From assembly GCA_026874595.1 (NCBI GenBank), contig CM049307.1:79710643-79774642 (forward strand): a stretch of 64,000 nucleotides of DNA, in the 5' to 3' direction. Positions within the stretch are counted from its first letter, which is position 1. Each line of letters begins with the position of its first letter. The stretch is from Sipunculus nudus (Eukaryota > Annelida > Sipuncula > Golfingiida > Sipunculidae). The position numbers were made by a program, and so were the translations under genes. A model generated the notes under the pieces. It was not told the DNA's origin and did no database searches. It was given only the letters and a program-made list of their open reading frames with translations. Shown here piece after piece: positions 36,865 to 48,189 of this stretch.

Positions 36865-37888
36865 TCAATCTGAAGAATCACCATTACATTTCAGTCTTTG
36901 ATTCAATTCGTCCCTGGTTTTGCTGTTTGTTAATATGAATGTGGAAAACGGGATTATGTCATAAAATGACAAGAGCATTTCTAACAGCATAAGTGTTTGC
37001 CGGGATTGAATAAAATCTTGAAACACTATACTTATAAATCGACCCACCACCATAGGAACATGGCAAACAATAAACATAGTAGTAGTGACGAATGCTGTTA
37101 CTTTAAATCGGGAAATGACGCTTTGCCAATCTGTATTACATGACGACCCCGGCCTTGCCTTTTTGGCATTAACAAGAAAGATCAGAATCGCAGTGTTACA
37201 ACCTATCAAGGTTACCGTACCTATAAAATAAAAAGCGGCAATGATTATCATAGCTACACGCACAGCAAACCGTGTACACTTCTCACTCTTGTAATCATGT
37301 AGTGTAAGAATAACGGCACCGACAATTAGATTGAAAGTAATGATAAAAGCGGTAGATATTGCAATCCTCTTACGTGACCAAAGTCTAGCTGCCGAAAAAG
37401 GCACAGCCATTGCTCCAAGTTGCATACATGCTATAGCCGTGATAAAAAAGATGACGCAGTCATTGGAAAATGCAGATGTAAGCAGAAACCAGGGGCAAAT
37501 ATGCCCTGGTTGGGTAAAAACATAGCCATACTCAATTAAAACCAGATGGTTAGCACTGCGTAATATCAGACACACAGACAAAGCAATATAGTATATTGAT
37601 ACGGCTTTTGAGATCATGCTTGTTAGACATATTACCAATATAGCGAGCAGGTTAAGGGGAAGCGAAGCACACCTTAAGGTTGTTGTGATGATTTGTAAAG
37701 TGTCCTCTATCTTGATGCCATGGACACCAACAAAGGTTGACGGCGAAACATCAAACGCGACCCCCATGACTCCATGCGTAACGAGGAAGGGTTGTTTGGT
37801 CTGCGGATCATACTGATTGGTGCTTGGATTTATGGTGAAATTTTCATTGACACCAACATACTCCAAGGCAGCACTGCTTTGAAGGCCC
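36865..37888 (-). CDS. Rhodopsin-like seven-transmembrane receptor, main coding exon
   Basis: This exon encodes residues 9-348 of a predicted 348-aa receptor, reading from an acceptor (TTTCTCTTCAG) at 37889-37890. It has no ATG near its 5' end; the first in-frame ATG is well inside the N-terminal region. Joined to the 23-base exon at 40006-40028 it gains an in-frame ATG start. Approximate helices are 75-100, 102-122, 145-170, 183-205, 215-248, 268-293 and 306-330. Cys139 and Cys212 can form the usual loop disulphide. An NFT glycosylation site lies at 24. Helix 6 has CHVP in place of CWxP. The DRY site reads AAR, and helix 7 lacks NPxxY, ending ILTNSKTRDEL. The layout resembles lophotrochozoan orphan or peptide (FMRFamide-receptor-like) receptors; the ligand is unknown. 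The frame is intact, so it is probably functional despite the unusual motifs. Confidence 0.85.
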
Positions 37889-38874
37889 CTGAAGAGAAAT
37901 ATGTATTTATATTGTACATTTTCATCTTACTATAAAACAGCACTATGAAGAAGGCTTTCATTCAATTGTTACATCATGTGGCTGTTCATCATGTATTATT
38001 CTTAATTCTTCCTCTGTCGCAACACTGGATACCGTGAGCAGAAAAGTTAATCATGTGTAACCTTGTATTTATTTTGTAACTTTATGGCTCGAGTCAAACA
38101 TAGTGCACCAATGGAGACCCTAGATGTAAAACAATTAACAAAAGATAATTATACAAAGATACACAACATTTATACGAACAACCAAGAATATTAAATAAAT
38201 ACAGTTGCATAAAAGATTAGGCAAGTTGGGCAAAATAAGGATCAGGACTACGTGGTTATAAGCAAATACCATACGTACAATTTATTTATACAGCCAGGCT
38301 GTTCACACTTTCATTTACAATAAGACAATACATTGGGTATGATGTCAACATAATAAGCTCGACTTGGTCGATATCTCGATGCCATGCAGAATACTTGTAA
38401 AATTTATTTCAGGCAGATACCATGATTTCAAAATTGTCCTTATTATACCTCATTATTGTACATGCTATATTTTTTTTTCAGAATCATAAACATTATAAGA
38501 CAGATTTCATGCCATGAAAGGCTTTAACTCATGTGGGATAATGTCACATTTTTTTTCTTGTAAACCACAAAAAAAAAAAGATTTTAACAGATTTCCCTTT
38601 TTCCACCTCAGAATAGTTATGCTATATCTTGATATTTTTGGCACTGTAGAGGATAACATTATTTGGCAGATGTCATACTGTGAGGGGCTTATACGAATGA
38701 TGAAGTGAAACATGTTCAGAAGCGTGTTTGCTTCTTTCACATAAATATTATCTGTAATATGAATCAGTCGAAAATAATTAATATCTAAATGTGAACGTTT
38801 TAGGTATATTTTTTAAATATTTATTAGAGGTATTCGCCTTAATTTTAATGCTTAGTATGCACACTGTATGCGGA

Positions 38875-39043
38875 CTGTATGACAGGGCAGCAGCACGTTG
38901 CACTTGCGGGCCCTGGGTGTGTAATCTTCCCCTAAAACTTGCAGAGTGCTCACCCTTAGCGGGGACAGACCGTTAAAAATCTCACCATCTCGGCTGAGAT
39001 TCGAACTCGGCTGTGGGTTCATCCCTCTACCGGGAGACCACAG
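38875..39043 (-). mobile_element. tRNA-derived SINE in the receptor intron
   Basis: On the minus strand, TGGTCTCCCGGTAGAGG resembles a pol III A box and GAGTTCGAATCTC is a good B box, spaced about 20 bases apart. A GC-richer tail follows, running to about 38875. It lies in the first intron of the seven-transmembrane receptor, in the same orientation as the gene. No cloverleaf can be completed, so it is a SINE head and not a tRNA gene. Confidence 0.6.
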
Positions 39044-40005
39044 AAGCCGTTTTAAGTATACTAATCAATATAATCTTGCTCAAATATCATGTGTCATGTT
39101 GAATGGGGATGGGTATACTATTTATGATAGACAAGTAATGACATGGCTGATATATTTAGAATATCAACTTCATTAGGCACTTTGAATCGGGATGTATATT
39201 TCAGAGATATCCGCAAAGTCACTTTTTTTATTAAGTCTCCCGCCGCAATTCTATGTTGGTACAACAGTCCCTTCAGCTCTGCTTAACATTACAAATAAAT
39301 ATATATATTTTTTAGTTTCACAACATTCTAGTACAGGACAATCACTGAACTGAATGTTATCTGTATTCCTGGAATACAAATAATTCAAAAACATCAAAAT
39401 AGTCAGATGTCAGTGTTAGTTAATTCCAGCGCCAGCTGATTTGATTAGCTGAAATGGTAGGACTTGTGACCCTTGTTGGAAGGATTTGATACATTTTGGA
39501 TTTTAAACTCAATCGAAAGACATGTTGGAGTTCTGTCTGTTTGAAATGTTCAGGTTTGAAAGGTAAAAAATTTAGGGGTACATTTTAATGAAATTCTGAA
39601 CAGCAGTAATAAAGTTAAGATATTATCTTTATTCACGCAATGTCAGACGAAAGCAAGTCAACCTGTCGTTGAGTAACGTATTTAGTTCTCCTTAATTTAT
39701 TCAATTAAATCCATTTAGATAAAATCCAACTATTACTCAATGAATGAAATCCAATTATCGTTCGATGAACATAAATCCACAGGCCTTGGAATAGACTTCA
39801 GTCCAAAAAAAAACATGAAAAATCCATCTTCATTTTGAGCAATATGACCGATGCCAAACGGCAGTTCCATGGCATAACATAAAAAAACTAAGGAAATTGC
39901 CCTTGTTTACACGAAATTATTTGAAATTAAAATAAAATTCTCTTTCACTAAGGAAATATAGGGTGTGGAAACAAGCGATTGAAAAATAACATAATAAGAC
40001 CTTAC

Positions 40006-40028
40006 CTACTTAAAGTAGACAAATACAT
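40006..40028 (-). CDS. First coding exon of the seven-transmembrane receptor
   Basis: On the minus strand, ATG at 40028 opens MYLSTLS and the exon ends AGTAG before a strong donor (GTAAGG) at 40000-40005. Phase 2 fits the acceptor at 37889, giving Ser-Arg-Gly-Leu-Gln and then the main exon in frame. The intron would be 2,117 bases. An alternative ATG ten bases upstream hits a stop at once. The 5' UTR would lie above 40028. Confidence 0.55.
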
Positions 40029-40289
40029 GATATATCCATCACGTCTCGGGGTAGACGCTCTGAGTGCTTGTCTGATTATCGTTGTGAATCGGTCATATAT
40101 ATCTCCGTAACTTTATTCACCAGTCAAAGCTCTCATTAACATAGCTGGCAAAGACGCTCCAATCACATTCGAAAAGCGGGCTCTTAGTAACATATATAAT
40201 CATGCTGGCTTGTTCAGTCATGAATATGAAATTAAAGCAAGAACATCTTGTGCACTATTGATTGGATATCATGATTTTCAGGTACATTG

Positions 40290-41830
40290 GTTGCCACCCC
40301 CCCCCCCCCGCAAAAAAAGAAAAATCTCGAAATTTCTGAATTATTTAATGTATTTAAAGTATTTTAATTCAGGGGCGAATTGACATATTCTAGAGTGCTT
40401 ATACGGAAAATTGGACAGCTTTGGCTGGATTCGAACTCAGATCAAAATTCCAAATTTAAATCTCACTGCTCGGTCCCAAAATGTTTTTATTTTTATCACG
40501 TTTGGTCATTGCCGATCCTTCCATAAACAAATTCACCAGTCACGCCGAGAAAAGTTTTAAATCCGGAGTGCTATAAAGCATGGATCGTTGTATGACTCTC
40601 AGAATAGTAGACACCGTGTTTGGATATTAAGCAAGATCCTTAGAGTTCCATGGTTTTGGTGTTTACCCTTTTCGGTCTTCAAGATGGCGTATTTATCGCT
40701 CATATGACACAAACTTTTAATTTGCTTGGGGAATCACGTCAGATTCGAACATCATATAAAAAAGATTATCTCCACCATATTTTATAAGATTATCACAATT
40801 TACGACATAACATAATATTACGTAAGATGCCACATGAGATTTCGTTAAAGGTCACATTACCCAAGAATTTCACGTCTTGACATTTCATGATCAGCATCAC
40901 ATTTTACAACATAACAAAGTTCCCGCATCATTTAAAAGTATATGTATTGAACAGAAGGATAATTATCATACATTAATAAGGAATTTTTTTTTCTATTTGA
41001 AATAAGAATGGAATCAACCCAAGATCTAAGAAAGTGAAATAAATTTAATGAAATAATAAATTAATAATTAATAAATAAAGCAATATTGATAATTAGGGTA
41101 ATTGGCGTTATCTTGCTTTTTTACAAAAAAAAGATGGGTTTGGGAGCAGAACTAAAGCTGACAAGTTGTATACATATTCCTGCTGACAGAGAACGGTAAC
41201 TTGATATTTAAGTTTCAACCGCTAGATATCGCTTGTACCCCCCCCCCCCCCCTTCCCCGGAAATGAGGAGCTCTTTTTCTTTCTTTTAAAAATACTGCCT
41301 TTATAATCTTTTATGATCAGCCAGCCTGGACTTATCTGTTCCCTTCCTGTATTACAAAGACAGGTCCGTCCTTGGCGTAAATGTCAGGTACACAATAGCC
41401 TTTTCATGAATAAGTTCATTCTATTCTAAAAAATCAGGTACACAAAAAGATACCCTAAGCACAATTTTATTCCCCCAGTGAGATATAAATGTACTCCACT
41501 TTAAGCCCATAGTCAGTGATATCCATGGCGCGGCGTCAGTGCGCCCTCTGTCGGTATAGTCTTCTGTTTTATTAGCAGCTCAGGATTGGGTGGTCGTATT
41601 CTCACGAAAGTGGGTATGTTATACCAAGCGCAGTAAAACGCATATTGTGGCGCCACCTGTATGTTTTACGTTTGTTCGTTCTTTCTCACACTTTGGTCAC
41701 TGATTAAGAAAAATCTCAATTATTCCAACATATATCCCTGTCACCATGCAGCTTTTTATGAGGATCGAATTTATCAATATTTTTCCAGAACTGTGGTAGA
41801 CACATTTGAGAACTTGACTTGGGGAGGGTG
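40290..41830 (-). repeat. Composite inverted repeat, copy 1, part A
   Basis: This is the reverse complement of 51985-53395 with moderate divergence. Shared landmarks include TGAGTTCGAATCCAGC, CACCTGTATGTTTTACG-like text next to GTGGCGCCAC, CAGAGGGCGCAC, GATATCCATGGCGCGGCG, GACGGACCTG and poly-C/G tracts at both ends. A GAGTTCGAATCC B box (40433-40448 antisense), preceded by ACCGAGCAGTGAGAT, suggests a tRNA-derived SINE head within it. Confidence 0.75.
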
Positions 41831-42693
41831 AGGGGGGCAAAAATTAATGACTGCTGACCCTTTGTGCCATCTCAATATAACTAAGATTTCATTCAGAAGA
41901 AGTCATTCTGTACAAATATTGCCATCAAATTTAATACCTATATGAATATATCTTGTATGAAATAACTTTAACAAAAAAATCAATTATTTTCTTATTTGCA
42001 TGTTTTATATGAAAATGCGAATTGTATGGTATAAAAATGTGTCTGATACAATTTGGTTATGGCGCGCTTTGCCTGGTCGACCGGACTTCCGTGTGAAGAT
42101 GTATTCTCGGCGCTCTTTGCCTCATTAGCCTGTTCTCTAGGAGAAAACAGTCTGTCGGTGAAAGCAAGGCCGCTCATCACTATCACTACGCATATCTGTC
42201 AAAATGCAGTTAAATATATGGTGTGGAATGCAGAATTGCATAACACGTGAAACGGTCATAAAATCGAGATCAGTAAATTTTGAATTACAAAGCGTATGTA
42301 AATTTCTGTCTGGCAAGTAACAATCCATACAGCCTTATCCTTGATAGATATTATATAACTTATATCAAAATATAGATGTTATGTATTTTCTGTTAATTCA
42401 TGGGCGTCAAAAAGTAGGGGAGGGGGATATACCAAATTCATCCTAACTGTTTACCTGGGGGCGAGGGTAACATATAAAGTGTCAATGCGCTTTTTAGTCA
42501 CGTTTAGACTACGCTTAAAAAATCGGTCTTTAGGATTTTTTTATTAATTTTGTTCATGTTTGTGAAATGCCACTTTCTATTTCATTTCATTTTAATACCA
42601 AGTTTTATAATAAAAAAAGTACTGTTTTAACCAAAAAATTCTATTGTCTTAAATGGCGCTTTGGTGTATTTTCGAATGCTGAATTAGCTCTAG

Positions 42694-42738
<45 letters not shown>

Positions 42739-43449
42739 AATATTTATATGTAATTTTCTATAAATATAAACAGGTATATCTCCCCCCCCCCCCCACCCCA
42801 AAACCAACCAACCAACCATTCAACGTCAATGTTTGATATACAGTTTACAGATTACCTAAGTGTGTAATATTTTCATAGATAAACCTTGACATGCGGACGT
42901 ATGTGACTCGTGTCCAAAAGAGGTGATCAATTCCACTGTCGAAATCACGATGTGCAGGTAAAGACAGACATCAGTCTGGGAAATCCCCTCCAGAAGCGCC
43001 ATCTGTTTGGATATTGGTGATTTAAGTTAACCTGATGATAGTCTCTTCAACAGATGCCGAAGCCGCTACATGTTTAGATCGAGTGCGTCTCTTATTGGAC
43101 ATAGTTTCGTGGAAGATTACTTAAAAATGAGATCTCGATTAGGATCCTCTCAGCTCGGTCACCCTAGCAAAATATAGCGTGTAGCCTTTTCTTCGTAATC
43201 TATCCATAATATTTCTCTTTGTGTTTGTTTATTAAGCTAACAACATGTTTAATCAATCAGATATCTCATTCTGTCAGATGTAACTATATATTATAATGTA
43301 TACAGACATCTCACGCCTCACATATATCAACCTTCTGTTCTACGAAATAGATAAAAAAAGTACCGTTAAATGAGTGTGTTATTCATGATTATGTAGAGCT
43401 GCCATACATGGATAAAAAAATAAATATAAAGACCCATACTTATTACAAG
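41831..43449. other. Gene-free stretch between parts of the composite repeat
   Basis: No exon is supported. There is a (TA)n run at 42694-42734 and a poly-C tract near 42782-42794. Overlapping open frames at 41992-42328 have no motif. Confidence 0.45.
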
Positions 43450-43451
43450 TA

Positions 43452-43525
43452 CAGTCGAACCTCTATAATGTGGGCGACCTTGGGACTTGACCAAACTGCT
43501 CACTTTATAGAGGTGCCCACCATAC
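43452..43525 (+). mobile_element. Possible pogo/Tigger-like terminus
   Basis: TA|CAGTCGAACCTCTATAATG begins at 43450, and a second CTTTATAGAGGTGCCCACC element follows 45 bases later. A CAGT(C/A)GAACCTC(T/G)ATAA terminus next to TA is characteristic of pogo-group DNA transposons. I could not find the matching right end with confidence, so this may be a solo fragment. Confidence 0.4.
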
Positions 43526-43673
43526 GGAGTTATTAGCTGCCACATTCTGTGCTGCCACCTTCTTTGAAATATAGTTGCTCCTGTTTTAAGAGTACTTCAT
43601 TAAATTGATGCTTGCACTTATATGATATTCCTGTTTTAAAACATGAAGGTTAATAATAAATAAGTTTTGATTG

Positions 43674-43676
<3 letters not shown>

Positions 43677-43718
<42 letters not shown>
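43677..43718. repeat. (TA)n microsatellite
   Basis: This is a pure TA run of about 40 bases. Confidence 0.95.
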
Positions 43719-43719
<1 letters not shown>

Positions 43720-44479
43720 TACATAATTACACGTGTGGGTGTGTATTGTAACATATAATGATGGACATAACCTAAGTTACCCAATGAATCTTCCTTAGAT
43801 ATACCATAATATTCTACAAACCTTCTTTTAGATAAGCCACTCTAAGAATCTTCTAACAGGTACAACTTTAGAGCTATGCTAAACCTTTATAACGTTTTCA
43901 GTTTGGGGTTGACATTTTATAAGCGGACAGTAATAGTGAATATGCACAGGATGCATGTGAATGACCACTGTTTGGTGTTTATTATTAAGTGGTACGTAAG
44001 TAAACATTGCACTGTGCCAGAGGGACGTAAAACTATTACCTGATCACAGAGTACCAAGTAGATGGGTGAATATCGAGGGCATCAATTCGTGGTACTCACT
44101 TTAGCAGTTTCTTTGCTTCGATGACATAAGACAAGTGTATGTTATGAGTTAATGTACCACACTGGCCATTTTGAGGTGATATGTTGCAAGGCTTTCCTAT
44201 AAAGTATACATTTGTACATATATGCCCTCCATTCTTGCTCTGAAATGAAAATTGACATGCAGAAATGACCAAACCTCCTTAGAAAAATTTGCACCATATT
44301 ATTTTGCAAAGGTTAAGGCCAACTGATAACAAAAATGTAGGGTGTCAACTTAAAAAAAATACTCTGTGACATATACTTCCATGTTAGTAACTATCATCAG
44401 GAACTGAGCCCCTCCTCCCCGACATGTAATGTGAATTCCATGTGTTTAAAAATATTTTATGACGACATGGAGCCCACAT

Positions 44480-45145
44480 GACAATTTGTGATTAGTATCC
44501 AGAGATGCCAGTAGGGGGCGATGTATGATGCTGGACTCAGAGCATTCACTACGCTTCGGCCTTTTGAAATCAGTTCGGCAAAGTCAAAACGAAAGGCCTC
44601 ACTCGCACCTCCTGGGGTGTCTTCCGGGGCTGCCCTAAAACACGGAACGCGGAACAGGGGCTAAAATAAAAAAAAAAATAACAAATCGCATTTGTTGAAA
44701 TACGTTTATTACTATAAATTATGTCATGAAGCATTCATCCATTTAAAAGTTTTGACACTTTTTATATCTTGGTTCGTTCCGTTCCGTAAATTAGGCCCTT
44801 GTACCGCGTTCAATGTTCCGGTCCATTCCGTGTTTTAGGGCTGCCCCGGAAGACCCCCAAGGAGGTGTGAGTGAGGCCATTCGGTTTGACTTTGTTTTTG
44901 ATTTCAAAAGGCCGAAGCGTAGTGAATGGACTCAGAGGCGGCTTGTAGAGGAATCTGCAAGTGGGGCAGGCGCACTTTTTAGAACCAGGGAAAGAGGCCA
45001 AGCTCTTGATACGACTTGATTAGCTTCCATGGTGACTTCGTATTGATATGTGTCACCCCTAATAAAAATGATTCTCTTATTTGTTTTTCCTATTAGCAGA
45101 GCGCAAAGACAACCACTCCCCTCTTTCTCTCCTGGTATGTCTTGT
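44480..45145 (-). repeat. Composite inverted repeat, copy 1, part B
   Basis: Outside the nested element, 44480-44542 and 44929-45145 are the reverse complement of 51600-51860. Shared words are GATTAGTAT, GCCAGTAGGGGGCGAT, GGCGGCTTGTAGAGG, CTTTTTAGAACCAGGGAAAG, CCATGGTGACTTCGT and GCAGAGCGCAAA. In copy 2 the corresponding DNA is uninterrupted. Confidence 0.75.
44543..44928. mobile_element. 386-bp terminal-inverted-repeat element with 9-bp target duplication
   Basis: The left end CATTCACTACGCTTCGGCC and right end GGCCGAAGCGTAGTGAATG are exact inverses. Inverted arms extend about 110 bases each way. GACTCAGAG flanks both sides (44534-44542 and 44929-44937). The paralogous copy on the plus strand at about 51806-51820 lacks the insertion. 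A 9-bp duplication with long inverted repeats fits Mutator-like (MULE) non-autonomous elements. Small open frames inside are arm by-products. This is among the best-defined mobile elements in the window. Confidence 0.85.
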
Positions 45146-45984
45146 AAGCCACTGACTGTTGCTGACTAGAAAATGTTCGAAAATATTATCAGAACTTAAA
45201 AACTACCAAAATACTCTATTTGTTTAATGGGTGCAAATTATTATTTTTATTTTTTTATTATGATTATTATTATAACATATTTTAGTAACGTTTCATTGGT
45301 AACGCGTACACGTGATAGATATTGTCACTAGAAGAGTTCACTAAATATAAGTCATCAATATCACATCTTAAATCATTTTTGATTCGTGCATTAAAATTTT
45401 CAGGGAATGAGCTTACATTATTTTTTTATGAAAGAATAAATATATATATAATGTATGATGGATGCGAGTCACAACCGCCGCTGTCTTGCCAGATCACTAG
45501 AGCCCTGGGCACCCCGGGATTTAGACCTCGCACCCGCACCGAAATTGGGGGAAAAAAAACCGCCCCTTACCAAACCGCACCTACGAAGAAAAGCCTCGTC
45601 CCGCCCTGCTCCGCAATTGTTCACCCCTAAAACCGAGTTCAACCCGCAATGACTTTTCTGTTGTGAGTGGAAGGCATTTCCTTGTTATTCTGATGGTATG
45701 ACTTAATTCAGTTTATTTGCTAGAAGGGGAGTGTTATGGGTTATCACAGACTAAAATACAAGTATTTACTTGCTCTTTATTAAATAGTTTCAGCACACTT
45801 AATATCTTCAGGTATATAGCTCAACAGAAAATCAGCAGATGCACTGAAGAACGTTTTCTGAAGAAATGTTTCACTCTTACCTTCCATCTAAGTACATTTT
45901 CCTTCTAAAAGTTTGCAAAAGAAAGTAAAAATAATTAAATTTCCACACAATTCTTCCGTTGACTTGGAAGGACAGGATTAAGGA
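45146..45984. other. Gene-free stretch with a C-rich patch
   Basis: No exon is supported. A C-rich patch (45470-45640) gives a Pro/Arg-rich frame without motif. Confidence 0.4.
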
Positions 45985-46330
45985 CACCAAAAGGACAGCT
46001 GGGCAGTGTCCTAGGTTTATAGGGCACAATAAGCTATAGTAACAGGACAGTGTCACAGGACAGTGTGGTCGAGGAGAGGGACACCACAATTCAGAGTCGT
46101 TGGACAACAGGGCCCGGTCGAAGGACAGCAGGACAGTGTCCCAGGCTTGATGGACAGAATAAGGCTTTAGTCGTAGGACAGTGTTCCAGGACAGTGTTGC
46201 CGGACAGAAGTACACTGCAATCCAGAGTCGTAGGACAGCAGGGTCTGGTCTCAGGACAGCAGGCCAGTGGTCTTGGTTTGTAGGGCTGCACAAGCTATAT
46301 ACACAGGGCAGTGTCACAGAACAACTTTGC
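45985..46330. repeat. Tandem repeat, unit ~132 bp, about 2.6 copies
   Basis: GTGTCCTAGGTTTATAGGGC (46003), GTGTCCCAGGCTTGATGG (46136) and GTGGTCTTGGTTTGTAGGGC (46268) mark successive copies. AGGACAGTGT decamers occur repeatedly inside each. Since 132 is a multiple of three, the minus strand stays open for 152 codons with a 44-residue period. I regard that as a consequence of the repeat. Confidence 0.8.
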
Positions 46331-47600
46331 TCCATTCCAAAATCAAACCTAAGAAAAAAAGAAAGTTTTTATATTGCCTAATCTTCATTTTTATTTCCAT
46401 ATATGACAAAATTTTAATGTTTCCCAACACAAGTTCTCTGACAATAAAACAACTAATCAATTCTGTCCCTCGTGATGCTGGATGATGTAGAACAGTTATA
46501 TGCGCGTCCTGATATCAGTTCTCAATACACAACAAATAGCCCTGCCTGGGCTTTAGTATTGCAGTTTGCTACTAAAATGCGTAAAATAAATGAGATTCCA
46601 TGTACCGAAAGACGTAACTCAGAGTCCGGTCTTATCTGAAATAGTCGGCGAGAGAGCCATACTTTTGTTATTATGCCGCGAGGTTGTAGTACCATGTCCT
46701 AAGCGTTGCGATACAGCAAGAGTACGTTTGATGGCTCTGCTAGTAGGAGGAATTATGTCTCAATCGTTTCATCGACTGGGCCAGTCTACACAACAAACAA
46801 AAACTTCCTGGTCAAATCAGCATCCTACTCTGAAAGGGAAATGTTAACAAAGAGTGTGCGATGGTCACTCTTAACATCAGTACATGAAAGGGTGTGATCT
46901 ACAAAGCCGGCTGCTTGGTATTCTGTCAGAACACGTGGCTGTTTTTGTTTTCCCTTTATAATATTTGTAAAACAGCTGAGGTTTGGACCTTCTTTTAAAC
47001 AGTTTTCAAAATACATTCTGATATTAATTATTACCCCCTGGACAAGCAAGAGCAAGAAATTCGGGGCTTGTGTATCTCACTTTTCGGGTCCGAATGCAGT
47101 AAAGTCAAAATTTCCCCTTCAAGCAGCTTCAAACAAGTAATTTTTCAAAAATTGACCATTTGAATTAATTCCACCATGCACAGGAAAAATGAGTTTCTCA
47201 GTTTCTAGATTTTGGGCATGGGGAAAAGCTCATGACATTTTGACTTTTATTGAAAGTCTTTCATTTCACTGTGATCTGTAAGTTTGCAAGGTTTCCAGCC
47301 ATTAGCACAGAAACCTTGCTGTTGTTTGTGTCCTGCTGGTTACAAGTAATTTTATTTATACAACATAACCAATTAAAAGAATGATTTTTTTCTTTCCAAC
47401 CAGGCTCTTAAAAAAGAATAATGTGATGCATAAACTGTTGGATGTGTTATAAGCCCAGACATCTGGCAAAATGTTCGGTACCATTACGAGTTGTGGTTTT
47501 ATATTTCTTTTTAATTTTGGTGGTAGGAAAATAAAAATAAAAAAGTTATCTTTAGATATTCTTTTTCTTACCGCCGTTAAGAAATGATGATAATAATAAA

Positions 47601-47633
<33 letters not shown>

Positions 47634-48189
47634 TCTTTGTCTGTAACAATATAGCCTTTGATATATATATTATCATACTTTTAGAAGATAAATGAAATTT
47701 TCCACAGCTTGTAATTTTTGTTTATAATTAGTCCAGAACTGTCCTGTTCGGGGCCCATTTATTATCTGATAGTCTATGTTGCCCCGTCACATAAACTATC
47801 TGATTATAAATAGGCCCAAAACAGTCCAGTTCTTGACTATTATTTACTATACTTGCTCTTCCTCCGTTTCAGTTATAACACATGGCAATGAGTTATGTAT
47901 TGCAATGTATAATACTGTAATTACAATGTACAATGTTATCATTATTGTTGTTTTTATTGTTGCAGCTGTTCCTCTTCTTCTCCTTCTTCTCATTATTGTT
48001 ATAACACAATAATCCGAAACACGCGGACATATATTCTCTGAATTTAATAAAAGTTTCCCTTAAAATTCTAAGCGCCTTTACTGAGTTCATCCAGGTGCGT
48101 CAAGTGGCTTGAAATGAACAAATCTCACCTTGTATATTTCAGTGTAACAGCTGGTTTGATAAGTCAGGTTTATAAGTGCAGGCGCACTG
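46331..48189. other. Gene-free stretch
   Basis: No exon is supported. It contains (ATA)n at 47588-47633 and a duplicated ATAAACTATCTGATTATAAATAGGCCCA-like phrase near 47730-47820. Confidence 0.4.

Noticed and set aside
38985-39046. tRNA gene
   Set aside because: A and B boxes are present but no acceptor stem or anticodon arm can be completed; a SINE head fits better.
41992-42328. Overlapping open frames on both strands as an exon
   Set aside because: No splice sites, motif or codon bias favour either strand.
45877-46335. 152-codon minus-strand frame as a gene
   Set aside because: It is a product of the 132-bp tandem repeat, whose length is a multiple of three.
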